Shown: in pieces, positions 1-8,729 of the stretch
How positions within the stretch are numbered: the stretch's first letter is position 1
Layout: each line of letters starts with the position of its first letter
NCBI GenBank assembly: GCA_963781305.1
Contig: CAWAFL010000001.1
Location: 558,001 to 622,000, forward strand
Length of the DNA: 64,000 nt
Source: DASXMT01 sp963781305
GTDB taxonomy: Bacteria > Actinomycetota > Acidimicrobiia > Acidimicrobiales > RAAP-2
Reading direction: 5' to 3'
Notes under the pieces: model-generated
What the model was told of the DNA's origin: nothing
The model's input: the letters and a program-made list of their open reading frames with translations, nothing else
The model's database searches: none
Translations under genes and position numbers: made by a program

Positions 1-2043
1 CGACTCGGGACCGGGCTCTACGCCCGAGAGGGAGCGAAGGGTGACCCGAAGGCCGAGCACGGCCAGGGACTGTGCCTCCGCCACCAACGATCCCAGCTGA
101 TCGAGCACGACCGGATGGGATGCCTCGGGATGATCGGCCAGCCACGAGAGCGCAGCCTCCAGGCCCCCGCCGAACGCCGAGTCGGACGACAACGAGACCC
201 GTTCGTTGGCCAGCGTGGTCCGGGCCAGCCGCCAGCCGCCATCCACCTCGCCGACCACACACGAATCAGGAACGAAGCAGTCGTCGAAGAAGACCTCATT
301 GAACAGCGACTCGCCGGTGATCTCCCGCAAGGGCCGGACCTCGATGCCCGGGGTCTTCATGTCGACCAGGAAGTAGGTGATCCCCTTGTGCTTGGGCGCA
401 TCGGGATTGGTGCGGGCCAGGCAGATCCCGACGTCGGCCCGGGTGGCCAGGGAGGTCCACACCTTCTGCCCGGAGATGGACCAGCCGCCCTCCACTTTGA
501 CGGCCCGGGTGCTGAGGGCGGCCAGGTCCGAACCGGCACCGGGCTCGCTGAACAGCTGGCACCACACCAGGTCCCCGCTCAAACTGGGACCTACCCACCG
601 CTCGGCCTGTTCCTCGGTGCCGTGGGCGATGATGGTGGGAAGGGCCCACGCCCCCACGACCAGGCTGGGGCGTCGAAGCCCTGCCTTCTCGCACACCTCG
701 TCTATGACCAACTGTTCGACGGCACCGGCGTCCCGTCCCCAGGGGGCGGGCCAGTGGGGGGCCAAGAGCCCGGCGTCGGCCAGGCGGTGGCGCTGTTCCC
801 CGGCATCGGCGATGGCGGCGATGTCAGCCACCAACGGCTCCAACTCGGCCCGGAACCCGTCGGCCTCGGCAGGCAGTTCGACTTGCAGCTGACGCCGGGC
901 CCCGGTCAACGCCAGCCGGGCGGCCTCGGCGCGCAGCGGCGCCGTCCCGCCCAGCAGCTGCCGGAGGCTGGTGGACCGGCGCAGGTGGATGTGGGCATCG
1001 TGCTCCCAGGTGAACCCCATGCCCCCCAGGACCTGAATGGCCCCTTTCGCTGCCTCGACGTAGCTGTCCAGAGCCAGCGCCCCCGCCACCTGCACGGCCA
1101 ACCGGCTCTGGGGCGTCGTCGATCCATGCCCTGCTCCCAGGGCGCCATGGGCCTCGAGGTCGAGTACCTGGGCTGCGTCCCACGTGGCCGCCACCGACTG
1201 CTCGACCGATGCCAGCATGTCGGCCAGGCGATGCTTCACCCCTTGAAACTGGCCGATGGGCCGCCCGAACTGTTCCCTGGTCCGACCCTGCTCGGCGCCC
1301 GTGTCCAAGCACCAGCGCGCTCCCCCGACCGCCTCGGCGGCGGCATGGACGATGGCCAGGTCCCGGATCTCCTCGGTGCGGGCACCGAGCAGTTCTCCGT
1401 CGGGGGCCACCGTCACGCCGTCCACGTGCCAGGTGGCCGTCCGGCGCGACGGGTCGAAGCTCGGCGTCGGCTCCACCTGGATCCCGGCCCCCTGCTCGAG
1501 CACCAACCAGCGCTCGGAGCCGTCGACAGACACCGGAGCGACCACGAGCGCGACCACCGCCCCGCTGAGGATGGGGCCCACCGACCCGCGCACCGAGAAC
1601 GAGCCGTCGGGCCCGACCGTCGCCGTCAGCCCGGGCCGCGCCAGGGCCGCACCGCCGGCCTCGGCGACCGGCAGGACCACGGCGGCGGGAACCGACCCGT
1701 CGGCCAACTGAGGCAGGAGCGACCCGGTTTGGGCTCCGTCGCCGACGGCGGCGATGACCGACGCGGCCAGTGCGGTCGATGCCCAGGGCCCGGGAGCGGC
1801 GGCGCGCCCCAGCTCCTCGAGGACCACGGCCAGCTCGACCAACCCCGCTCCCTGTCCGCCCAGATCCTCGGCGATGTGGACGCTCAGCCACCCTCGTTCG
1901 GCCAGCTCCGGCCAGAACGGTGGCAGCTCGTCCTTGTCGCCGTCGAGGGCGGCCCGGGTGACTTCGGGCGGGCAACGGGACTCGATCCATCGCCGCAGCG
2001 ACAGACGGAGGTCCTCGTGCTCATCAGCGATTCCGATCGGCAT
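1..2043 (-). CDS. Tandem-domain acyl-CoA dehydrogenase, C-terminus cut by the window edge
   Basis: The ATG at 2043 opens a frame that stays open to base 1, giving at least 681 residues with the stop outside the window. Two acyl-CoA dehydrogenase units lie in tandem. The first ends with a family-typical segment GMGFTWEHDAHIHLRR near residues 336-352. The second carries the flavin-binding motif QLFSEPGAGSD near 495-505 and a TLANERVSL segment holding the likely catalytic Glu. The family would oxidise an acyl-CoA to the enoyl-CoA with FAD, passing electrons to ETF. Related double-length proteins run to roughly 700-750 residues, so I infer that only a short tail is missing. A palindrome about 100 bp upstream (2145-2156) could be its operator. 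Family certain, substrate unknown. Confidence 0.9.
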   Translation of the reverse strand, partial: MPIGIADEHEDLRLSLRRWIESRCPPEVTRAALDGDKDELPPFWPELAERGWLSVHIAEDLGGQGAGLVELAVVLEELGRAAAPGPWASTALAASVIAAVGDGAQTGSLLPQLADGSVPAAVVLPVAEAGGAALARPGLTATVGPDGSFSVRGSVGPILSGAVVALVVAPVSVDGSERWLVLEQGAGIQVEPTPSFDPSRRTATWHVDGVTVAPDGELLGARTEEIRDLAIVHAAAEAVGGARWCLDTGAEQGRTREQFGRPIGQFQGVKHRLADMLASVEQSVAATWDAAQVLDLEAHGALGAGHGSTTPQSRLAVQVAGALALDSYVEAAKGAIQVLGGMGFTWEHDAHIHLRRSTSLRQLLGGTAPLRAEAARLALTGARRQLQVELPAEADGFRAELEPLVADIAAIADAGEQRHRLADAGLLAPHWPAPWGRDAGAVEQLVIDEVCEKAGLRRPSLVVGAWALPTIIAHGTEEQAERWVGPSLSGDLVWCQLFSEPGAGSDLAALSTRAVKVEGGWSISGQKVWTSLATRADVGICLARTNPDAPKHKGITYFLVDMKTPGIEVRPLREITGESLFNEVFFDDCFVPDSCVVGEVDGGWRLARTTLANERVSLSSDSAFGGGLEAALSWLADHPEASHPVVLDQLGSLVAEAQSLAVLGLRVTLRSLSGVEPGPES

Positions 2044-2144
2044 TGGTCAGGCTCCCACTCGGTTGTGGAGGTCCCCCGGCCCCGGCGACACAGGGAGTGC
2101 CCTCAGATACTGCTTCGTTTCTAGCATCCGCGGGCCGGTGAACC

Positions 2145-2156
2145 AGAACTTGTTCT
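2145..2156. promoter_or_regulatory. Perfect palindrome AGAAC-TT-GTTCT, KstR-like operator candidate
   Basis: AGAAC TT GTTCT is a perfect inverted repeat, 5-bp arms with a 2-bp spacer. It lies about 100 bp upstream of the acyl-CoA dehydrogenase start at 2043. Its AAC-NN-GTT core matches the published core of the mycobacterial KstR (TetR family) operator. One outer consensus base (T) is C here. No KstR gene lies in the window. Confidence 0.45.
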
Positions 2157-2185
2157 AGTCATAGGACTCGGATCCTCGATGGGAA

Positions 2186-2992
2186 TCAGGACGAGCCCAT
2201 GGGCGACCACGATCCCGATGAGACGTGATTGCCGGCATCGACGTCGAGGAGGACGCCGGTAATCGACCGGGCCTCGTCGGCCAGCAGGAAGGCCGCGGCG
2301 GCAGCGATGTCATCCGCCTCGGTGAGCCGACCGAGCAGCAGACGCTCACCGGCGGCGCTGCCGCCGTCGGCATCCCACATCGGCCGCGTGGCCGATGTCA
2401 TGGTCAGACCGGGGCTGACCGCGTTGACCCGGATCCCCCGGGGGCCCAGGTCGTTGGCCAGCGTGCGGGTGAGGGCGTTGAGGGCGGCCTTTCCGGCTGC
2501 GTACGCGGCCATCGACGGCGTGGTCTTCTTGGGTGACCCGCTCGAGATGTTGACAATGGCACCCCCACCGTCGGCCAGGCCTCGCCTCACCGCCTCTTGG
2601 ATGAGGGCCAGGGTCGGCCACGTGTTGAGGGCCAGCGTGTCGAGCAGTGAGGCCCGGTCGATGGCCAGGGCCGACCCCTGATAGGTGGCGCCGCCCACCG
2701 TGTTGACCAAGAGGTCGATCCGTCCGAAGTGCTCGAGGGCGGCATCGACCAGTCGGACCGGCGTCTCGTCGTCATCGGCCGCGCCGGGCACGGCCACCAC
2801 CGCTATCCCCTCGTCGCGCAACTGTTGCTCGGTGGCCCGGAGTCGATCCTCCGATCGGGCGTTGATGATGACCGACGCACCCTCGAGGCCCAACCGACGC
2901 GCCGTCGACCTGCCGATGCCCGGGTCCGTCGAGGCCCCGGTGACCACGCCTACCTTGCCCTCGAACCGCCGACCGTACGTCTGCTCGTCCAC
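2186..2992 (-). CDS. SDR family oxidoreductase
   Basis: This is a short-chain dehydrogenase of 268 residues. I chose the GTG at 2992 because GGGGGAG lies a few bases upstream; the open frame extends further 5' but only as low-quality arginine-rich sequence. The nucleotide-binding motif near the N-terminus is TGASTDPGIG, two residues longer than the usual TGxxxGIG. The catalytic elements are NISSGS and YAAGK. The C-terminal GVLLDVDAGNHVSSG resembles the usual SDR end. It probably performs NAD(P)-dependent alcohol/ketone interconversion. It is about 140 bp from, and co-directional with, the acyl-CoA dehydrogenase, but the palindrome at 2145-2156 separates them. Substrate unknown. Confidence 0.85.
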   Translation of the reverse strand: MDEQTYGRRFEGKVGVVTGASTDPGIGRSTARRLGLEGASVIINARSEDRLRATEQQLRDEGIAVVAVPGAADDDETPVRLVDAALEHFGRIDLLVNTVGGATYQGSALAIDRASLLDTLALNTWPTLALIQEAVRRGLADGGGAIVNISSGSPKKTTPSMAAYAAGKAALNALTRTLANDLGPRGIRVNAVSPGLTMTSATRPMWDADGGSAAGERLLLGRLTEADDIAAAAAFLLADEARSITGVLLDVDAGNHVSSGSWSPMGSS

Positions 2993-3063
2993 AGATCTCC
3001 CCCTTCGCCGCCTGCGCGCCGCGTTCGCCGCCGGCGCAGAGACTAGACGACGGGTCCAAAGGC

Positions 3064-3678
3064 TCAGTGGCTGACGTTGGCCACCGTGCTGACGTAGACG
3101 GTGGCACCGGTCACCGCGCACGGGGTGCCCGAGTAGCCGGCAACCGAACCCCACGAGGCCGGCACCGACGTGGACCAACCCGGGAACCGGATGGTCAGGG
3201 AGAACGAGCCCTCCGGGCATGACCAGGAGGACCAGGTAAGGCTCGATCCGGCCTGAGAGCTGGTGGACGAGGGCTGGAGCACGGCAGGGACGGCGGAGCG
3301 GGGCACGCTGGCACGCTCGTAGACCGAGAGGGGCTGTCCGCCGGCGTTGAGCACGCCGACGGTGGGGACGCCCCGCAACGAGCAGGCCGTCGAAGAGATG
3401 TTGTGGAAGAGGACGGCTCCGGCGGGCGCGGTGGGCGCGCTGCCGAGGACGTAGAGCGTGACCGAGGTCAAGATCTGCGACGGCGTGCACGATGCGACAG
3501 ACGACTTCTTGGCCACCGTCTGCGGTGCGATCACCCCGGCGGGCGGGCGGTGGGTCGACGCGTCGGCGGCCGGCGTCAGTTCCGGTACGAGGAGCGACAT
3601 GGCCAGCGCCGAAAGGACGACCGCAGTGGCGGCCACCGGGCGGCCTGCCGGAGCGAGCGATCGGCGCAACGCCCTCAT
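3064..3678 (-). CDS. Secreted DUF4232-like protein
   Basis: This 204-residue protein starts at ATG 3678. The start overlaps the stop of the upstream phosphoesterase gene as ATGA, which implies translational coupling. The first ~45 residues are a signal peptide: arginines, then a hydrophobic run and an alanine-rich exit. The mature part has the DUF4232 pattern: a Cys-containing entry (SCTPSQ), a glycine/alanine turn, a strand ending in an Asn, then CSLRGVPTV. It has four Cys after the signal peptide, possibly two disulfides. No enzymatic residues are apparent. It is probably extracellular or wall-associated and functionally linked to the coupled phosphoesterase. Function unknown. Confidence 0.75.
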   Translation of the reverse strand: MRALRRSLAPAGRPVAATAVVLSALAMSLLVPELTPAADASTHRPPAGVIAPQTVAKKSSVASCTPSQILTSVTLYVLGSAPTAPAGAVLFHNISSTACSLRGVPTVGVLNAGGQPLSVYERASVPRSAVPAVLQPSSTSSQAGSSLTWSSWSCPEGSFSLTIRFPGWSTSVPASWGSVAGYSGTPCAVTGATVYVSTVANVSH

Positions 3679-5090
3679 GCGTTGGTCACCGCGGAGGGAG
3701 GCGGGATCTGGCCCGGACCGGTGGGCAGGCAGGTATAGGACTGGACGGGGTTGGCCGGGTCGGGCAAGCGGGGTGGGGTCAAGAACGCAGGCTTCGACGT
3801 CAGGTCGACCATGTCCAGCACGTCGTGGGCGTTGGCATCGCGACGCGTCAGGGCGGGCAGGTTCCACTTGGTCTCGATCGTCTTGAGTATCGACGTGTGG
3901 TCATAGATGGTGTGGGAGACGTAGTCCTTCTTGGCGTACGGCGAGATGACGCCGCCGGGCACCCGGAAGCCGTAGCGGGCGAAGGTTCCCGGGAGGCTCC
4001 CGGGAGGGAGATCGGGCGGGATGTCGTCGGGTGGGATAGCCGCCGGCGGCGGCACGTGGTCGTACCAACCGCCCCACTCGTCGTAGGTCCAGATCATCAG
4101 GGTCTTGGACCACTGCGGACCGCTCATCACCGATGAGACGACGTCGGACAGGAACTGGTCGCCGAACTGGATGTTCTGTGGGTTCTCCTCGGACTGGATG
4201 GTGAAGTTGGGGTCGAGGAGCGAGAACTGGGGAAGGGTGCCGGCCGCTGCATCGGTGTAGAACTCCTTGATCGTCACCAGCTTGTCCCTGATGGCCGGCT
4301 GGCCCAGTTGCGACAGGTAGACGCCGGCGCTGGGGAGGTCCGAGTAGTAGTCCTTCCAGGTGATCCCGTGCTTGTTGAGGCTGTCGAAGATGGTGCCGTT
4401 GGGTGGCAGAGGGGCCGGGAAGCTGTCGTTGATCAGGCCCAGCGACGTCCCCGAGATGAGATAGCGCCGGTTGGGATCGGTCTGGCCCAGCACCGAACAG
4501 AACCACCGGTCGGCCAAGGGGAAGGTCTTGGCCAGACCCCAGGTGAAGGGGATGTCCTCGCCCAGGAAGTAGCCCACGGACTCCCCGGAGGAGGCCTCGA
4601 CGAAGCCCTGGTTGGTGCCGTTGTCGTACGACCGGTGGGCCACGTTCCAATCGTTGCCCACCCCGTTGGTCATGCACTCACTGGGCATGTGGAAGGCGTG
4701 CACCAGCTGACCCTGGCCGTTGGGCAAGGCCACCTTTGGCTTCCCGTCGGCACCCAAGGGGAATCCGTCACCGCGCCCCATCATGCCCAGCAGGTTGTCG
4801 AACGAGTGGTTCTCCATCATGACCACGACGATGTGCTCGATCTCCGGCAGCTGCTCGGTACCGGCGGCCAGGGACGGGTTGGGCAGCGACCCGGGTTGGC
4901 GGATCACCGGTGAACGGGAGGCGGCGAGCCACCCTCGCCTGTTTCGGGTCTCGGGCTGAGCACCAGCCGATCCTCCCCGAGCACCCAGGACGAGCCCGGT
5001 GGCTCCGACCGCGGCGCCGGTCAAGAGTTGACGCCGGCTCAGGGTACGACGGTGGGAGGGACCGTCCTGGTCATCTGCTTCCGCGCTCAC
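3675..5090 (-). CDS. Tat-exported phosphoesterase, phospholipase C / acid phosphatase family
   Basis: With the GTG start at 5090 the protein has 471 residues. The N-terminus carries a twin-arginine signal (SRRQLL at 18-23, then a hydrophobic stretch of about 20 residues). The catalytic entry motif of the PF04185 family, MMENHSFDNLLG, lies at about 91-102. Further family landmarks are the DPNRRYLISG segment, TYDEWGGWYDHVPPP, and a C-terminal YDHTSILKTIE. Members hydrolyse phosphate esters (phosphatidylcholine, phosphomonoesters) outside the membrane. The gene is coupled to the DUF4232-like gene downstream and divergent from efeO across a 258-bp gap. Substrate class is uncertain. The ribosome binding site for this GTG is weak, so the start could be slightly different. 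Confidence 0.88.
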   Translation of the reverse strand: MSAEADDQDGPSHRRTLSRRQLLTGAAVGATGLVLGARGGSAGAQPETRNRRGWLAASRSPVIRQPGSLPNPSLAAGTEQLPEIEHIVVVMMENHSFDNLLGMMGRGDGFPLGADGKPKVALPNGQGQLVHAFHMPSECMTNGVGNDWNVAHRSYDNGTNQGFVEASSGESVGYFLGEDIPFTWGLAKTFPLADRWFCSVLGQTDPNRRYLISGTSLGLINDSFPAPLPPNGTIFDSLNKHGITWKDYYSDLPSAGVYLSQLGQPAIRDKLVTIKEFYTDAAAGTLPQFSLLDPNFTIQSEENPQNIQFGDQFLSDVVSSVMSGPQWSKTLMIWTYDEWGGWYDHVPPPAAIPPDDIPPDLPPGSLPGTFARYGFRVPGGVISPYAKKDYVSHTIYDHTSILKTIETKWNLPALTRRDANAHDVLDMVDLTSKPAFLTPPRLPDPANPVQSYTCLPTGPGQIPPPSAVTNA

Positions 5091-5348
5091 CGAGTTGTCC
5101 GGGTGTAGTCCATATGGATCTCCGACCTGTGAGGGGGAACCATGACGTGCTCGGTTCGTCGGCGGCGTGGACCCAGACGAACGAGCGCATCGTAGCGGGA
5201 CCAAGCCGTCGACGCCCGTTGGCGGCGTGGTCTTTGACTGCTCCGATTGCGGCTCGTGGCCCCCGCCGTCACGAACCCAGGTTTTGACCGGCCCGGTGTA
5301 CCGTGGCCAACCTGACTCCACCATCAGTCGCGTCCGAAGGAGAACTCG

Positions 5349-6545
5349 TTGACGCATGGTCCCACCGGCCGGGTTGCGGTGGCCGCTCTCGCTCTCGCCC
5401 TTGTCGCCACGGCCGGAGCCCTCCCGACGTCCGCGGCGACGGCAACCCCGCCGGGGCGGCCGGCTCCGGTGCCCATCACCATGAGCGCCGGTCACTGCGC
5501 CTCGTCGTGGGCGCCAGGTCAAGCGGGCGAGACCGTCTTCACCGTGGCCAACCGTTCCGGGCACACCGGATCCATCTACCTGTTCAACCCGCACACCGGC
5601 GTGACCGTGGCCCAAAAGACTGCCCTGAGCCCCGGTGCAACGGCGGCGCTGTCGGTGCGCCTGAAGCCGGGCACCTACCAGTGGAGCTGCGTGCTCGATG
5701 GTCTGCCCGCACAGTCGTCGACCGTCGCCCAGGTCAGCCAAGCTCCCCGCCCCAGTGCCGCCGGACCGGTCGTGGCCATCCCAGTCAGCGCGGCCCAGAT
5801 GGGCGGGGCCATCGCCGCGTACCGCGCCTACGTGACCGCCCAGCTCGCCCTCCTGACCGCCCAGGTGCAACTGCTCCAGTCGGCGATCGCCGGCGGTCAG
5901 CTGAACCAGTCCGAGGGTGCCTGGCTGACCGCCCATCTCACCTGGCACCGGATCGGTGCGGCCTACGACGCATTCGGGACACTGGGGACGATGATCGATG
6001 GCACCGCCGCCGGGCTCCAAGGCGGCACGGCCAGCCCGGACTTCGTCGGCTTCCACAAGGTGGAGCTCGATCTCTGGCAGCAGGGAGACCTGGCTGCCGC
6101 ATCGAGCGATGCCGCCCACCTGCTCGGCTCGATCGACGCCTTGACCGTCACGTTCCCCCACGACACCATCACGGCCACCGAGTTGCCCCTGCGGACGCAC
6201 GAGATCCTGGAGGATGCGTCGCGCGACGAACTGACCGGCACCGATGACTACGGCAGCGGGACCGACATGGCGTCGGTGGAGGCGGACGTCGACGGGACCC
6301 GTGAGCTTCTCACCATCCTCGCCCCGTTCCTCGCGACCCGGGCACCCGACCTGACGTCGACGGCCACCGCTCAGCTGGATCGGCTCGATGCCGCCCTCGG
6401 CGATACCCAGGCGAACGGGCAGTGGGTAGCGGCGACCCTCGTCCCCCTGGCCCAACGCCAACAGGTCAACGGGGCCATGGGCGCGGTGCTGGAGGTGCTG
6501 GCCCTGGTGCCCGAGCTCCTGCAGGTCGAGGGGTCCACCTCGTGA
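5349..6545 (+). CDS. efeO: Iron uptake system component EfeO (cupredoxin + imelysin/M75)
   Basis: The 398-residue protein starts at TTG 5349, chosen because AAGGAGA sits 5 bases upstream. Residues 1-30 form a Sec signal peptide. A cupredoxin-like domain follows at about 40-130 (GHCASSWAPG, then GTYQWSC). An imelysin/M75 domain fills the rest, with the HxxE metal-binding motif at His236 and Glu239 in GFHKVELDLW. In EfeUOB systems EfeO is the periplasmic/extracytoplasmic iron-binding component. The stop overlaps the efeB start as GTGA. No EfeU permease gene is visible nearby, so how iron would cross the membrane is not explained by this locus. Confidence 0.9.
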   Translation: MTHGPTGRVAVAALALALVATAGALPTSAATATPPGRPAPVPITMSAGHCASSWAPGQAGETVFTVANRSGHTGSIYLFNPHTGVTVAQKTALSPGATAALSVRLKPGTYQWSCVLDGLPAQSSTVAQVSQAPRPSAAGPVVAIPVSAAQMGGAIAAYRAYVTAQLALLTAQVQLLQSAIAGGQLNQSEGAWLTAHLTWHRIGAAYDAFGTLGTMIDGTAAGLQGGTASPDFVGFHKVELDLWQQGDLAAASSDAAHLLGSIDALTVTFPHDTITATELPLRTHEILEDASRDELTGTDDYGSGTDMASVEADVDGTRELLTILAPFLATRAPDLTSTATAQLDRLDAALGDTQANGQWVAATLVPLAQRQQVNGAMGAVLEVLALVPELLQVEGSTS

Positions 6546-7774
6546 GCTTGGACCGCCGCCAGTTCCTGGCCCGTACCGGCTTGGGGGTCGCCGGGGCCCT
6601 GGCCGGGGTGGCCGGCGCCGGCGAGACGGCGGGCACGGCCGCGGCCGCCACCCCGAATCATCCCGCCGTCGGTCCGGTCTCCTTCTTTGGACCCCACCAA
6701 GCCGGGATCGTGACCCCCCAGCCTCCCGCCGCCGCCTTCGTGGCCCTCGACGTGGTGGCCCCGGACCGTGCCGCCCTCACCCAGCTCCTGCGCACCATCA
6801 CCTCCCGGGCCCGCTTCCTCACCACCGGAGGGGTTCCGTCGGACCTGGGCACGGCCAGCCCCCCGGCCGACAGCGGCACGCTGGGCCCCGACGTCCCCGC
6901 CGACGGGCTCACGGTCACGCTTTCGGCCGGTGCCACCTTGTTCGACGGCCGATTCGGTCTGGCCGAGCAGAAGCCGATTCGCCTGGTGCCCATGAGAACG
7001 TTCCCCAACGACGACTTGGACCCGGCCTGGGTCGGCGGCGACCTATTGATGCAGCTCTGCGGCGGGAGCAGTGACGTGGTGCTGCACACGCTGCGCGATA
7101 TCGCCAAGCACACCCGCGGCGCCATGCAGCTGCGGTGGCGGATGGACGGCTTCTTGTCTCCCCGCCGACCGACTGGCGTACCTCGCAACCACCTCGGGTT
7201 CATGGACGGAATCGCTAACCCCGCGGTGCACGATCCGGCCGTTGCCGACCAGCTGTTGTGGGTGGTCCCCGGACACGGTGAGCCGGGTTGGGCGGTGGGG
7301 GGCAGCTACCACGTGGTCAGGCTCATCCGCATGTTCGTCGAGTTCTGGGACCGGGTCTCGCTGCACGAACAGCAGACGATGATCGGTCGCTACCGCGCCG
7401 ATGGTGCGCCGATCGGCATGACCCGGTACACCGACGTTCCCAATTACGCCAAGGACCCCTACGGTTTCGATGTGCCCCTCGGCGCCCACATGCGGCTGGC
7501 CAACCCCCGAACCAAGGCGACCGAGCCCAGTCGTATCTATCGACGGGGCTACAACTACGACTTGGGCATCGATCTCAACGGTGACTTGAACATGGGCCTC
7601 GTCTTCACCTGTTTCCAACAGGACGTGGCCCGTCAATTCGAGGCCACACAGAAGCGCCTGATCGATGAAGCCCTGGTCGACTACATCAGCCCCTTTGGTG
7701 GGGGCTACTTCTTCGCGCTACCCGGCGTGCGCAACAAAGACGACTGGTTGGGCCGTGGGCTCCTACAGGCCTGA
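6542..7774 (+). CDS. efeB: EfeB, Tat-exported DyP-type haem peroxidase (deferrochelatase-like)
   Basis: The GTG at 6542 overlaps the efeO stop, giving 410 residues. The Tat signal is DRRQFLARTG at about 4-13 followed by an alanine/glycine hydrophobic run. The DyP hallmark GxxDG is present as GFMDGIANP at about 219-227. The EfeB-type HMRLANPRT segment starts near residue 316. DyP peroxidases bind haem b and oxidise substrates with H2O2. EfeB is proposed to oxidise Fe(II) or release iron from haem in the Efe pathway. Gene order efeO-efeB with translational coupling supports the assignment. The missing efeU makes this a partial operon. Confidence 0.9.
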   Translation: MSLDRRQFLARTGLGVAGALAGVAGAGETAGTAAAATPNHPAVGPVSFFGPHQAGIVTPQPPAAAFVALDVVAPDRAALTQLLRTITSRARFLTTGGVPSDLGTASPPADSGTLGPDVPADGLTVTLSAGATLFDGRFGLAEQKPIRLVPMRTFPNDDLDPAWVGGDLLMQLCGGSSDVVLHTLRDIAKHTRGAMQLRWRMDGFLSPRRPTGVPRNHLGFMDGIANPAVHDPAVADQLLWVVPGHGEPGWAVGGSYHVVRLIRMFVEFWDRVSLHEQQTMIGRYRADGAPIGMTRYTDVPNYAKDPYGFDVPLGAHMRLANPRTKATEPSRIYRRGYNYDLGIDLNGDLNMGLVFTCFQQDVARQFEATQKRLIDEALVDYISPFGGGYFFALPGVRNKDDWLGRGLLQA

Positions 7775-7795
7775 CCGGGACCACCGGCCCGCCGC

Positions 7796-8638
7796 CTAGG
7801 AGAACTCGGCGATGATCCCGGCGTAGCCGTCGAGTCCCCGCTCCATCTCCCCCACGCTCCCGGTGGGGAAGCCGAGCACGATCTCGTTCACGCCCAGCGA
7901 CCGGTAGTGCTCCAGCTTCCCGGGGTCGGGGACGACTCCCATGATCACCACCTCCAACGCAGATGGTTCCCGTCCGGCATCCGCCCATACCTGGCGGAGG
8001 CCGGGTAACGACCTGCTCAGCCCGGCCCCACCATGGGGCATCCAGCCGTCGGCGTACTCGGCGATGTGGGCGAACGTCTTCGGACCGGCGGCCCCACCGA
8101 CCAGCACGGGCAACCGGGCCTGCACCGGCTTGGGCCACGACCAACTCGGGCCGAAGGCGATGAACTCCCCGGAGAACGAGGCTTCGTCCTCGGTCCACAG
8201 CGCCTGCATGGCCAGCACGCTCTCTCGCACGACGGCGCGACGCTGGGCCGGTGCGACCCCGAAGTGGGCCAGCTCCTCCAAGTTCCAGCCGTAGCCCATG
8301 CCGAGCACGACGCGTCCGCCGGACAGGTAGTCGAGGGTGGAGATCTCCTTGGCCAAGGTGATGGGGTGATGCTCGGCTACCAGGGCGATCGACGTGCCCA
8401 GCCGGATGCGCTCGGTCGCCGATGCGATGGCGGCCAACGTGACCCACGGGTCGAGCGTCCGTCGGTACTCGTCGTTCAGCGTGTCGCCGGTCAGCGGGTG
8501 GGGGGTCTCCCGTTCCACGGGGATGTGGGTGTGCTCGGGAACGTAGAAGCAGTGGAACCCTCGGTCTTCTGCCGCCACCGCGGCAGTGACGGGGTTCACC
8601 GCATGGTCGGTGGCGAACAGGGCAGTGGAGAACCGCAT
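7796..8638 (-). CDS. LLM class F420-dependent oxidoreductase (TIGR03619-like)
   Basis: This is a 280-residue luciferase-like TIM-barrel protein starting at ATG 8638. Landmarks are the EHTHIPVERETP segment after strand 2, SATERIRLGTS, the flavin-site segment DYLSGGRVVLGMGYG, and the substrate-lid region around WPKPVQ. The length and the early EHTHIP motif fit the F420-dependent subgroup common in actinomycetes. It would carry out a hydride-transfer or monooxygenation step, substrate unknown. It is convergent with efeB, with 21 bp between their ends. The upstream ribosome binding site is weak. Confidence 0.85.
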   Translation of the reverse strand: MRFSTALFATDHAVNPVTAAVAAEDRGFHCFYVPEHTHIPVERETPHPLTGDTLNDEYRRTLDPWVTLAAIASATERIRLGTSIALVAEHHPITLAKEISTLDYLSGGRVVLGMGYGWNLEELAHFGVAPAQRRAVVRESVLAMQALWTEDEASFSGEFIAFGPSWSWPKPVQARLPVLVGGAAGPKTFAHIAEYADGWMPHGGAGLSRSLPGLRQVWADAGREPSALEVVIMGVVPDPGKLEHYRSLGVNEIVLGFPTGSVGEMERGLDGYAGIIAEFS

Positions 8639-8729
8639 GGCGTGACCCTACCCAACGGCACCGCGGCCAGCTGGGAGTACCCCGGGTGGTCCTCTACTAT
8701 GAGGCGCAGCGAGCAGACCGGGGGGGACG

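Noticed and set aside
115..2124. 669-residue rightward open frame
   Set aside because: It is antisense to the acyl-CoA dehydrogenase, whose minus-strand translation has all family motifs; the rightward translation is Gly/Pro/Arg-rich and motif-free.
2993..3490. Leftward extension of the SDR frame to an upstream ATG
   Set aside because: It overlaps the DUF4232-like gene and is arginine-rich; GTG 2992 has a strong ribosome binding site.
5091..6461. Long leftward extension of the phosphoesterase frame
   Set aside because: The part beyond 5090 is antisense to efeO and low complexity; the Tat signal fixes the true N-terminus near GTG 5090.
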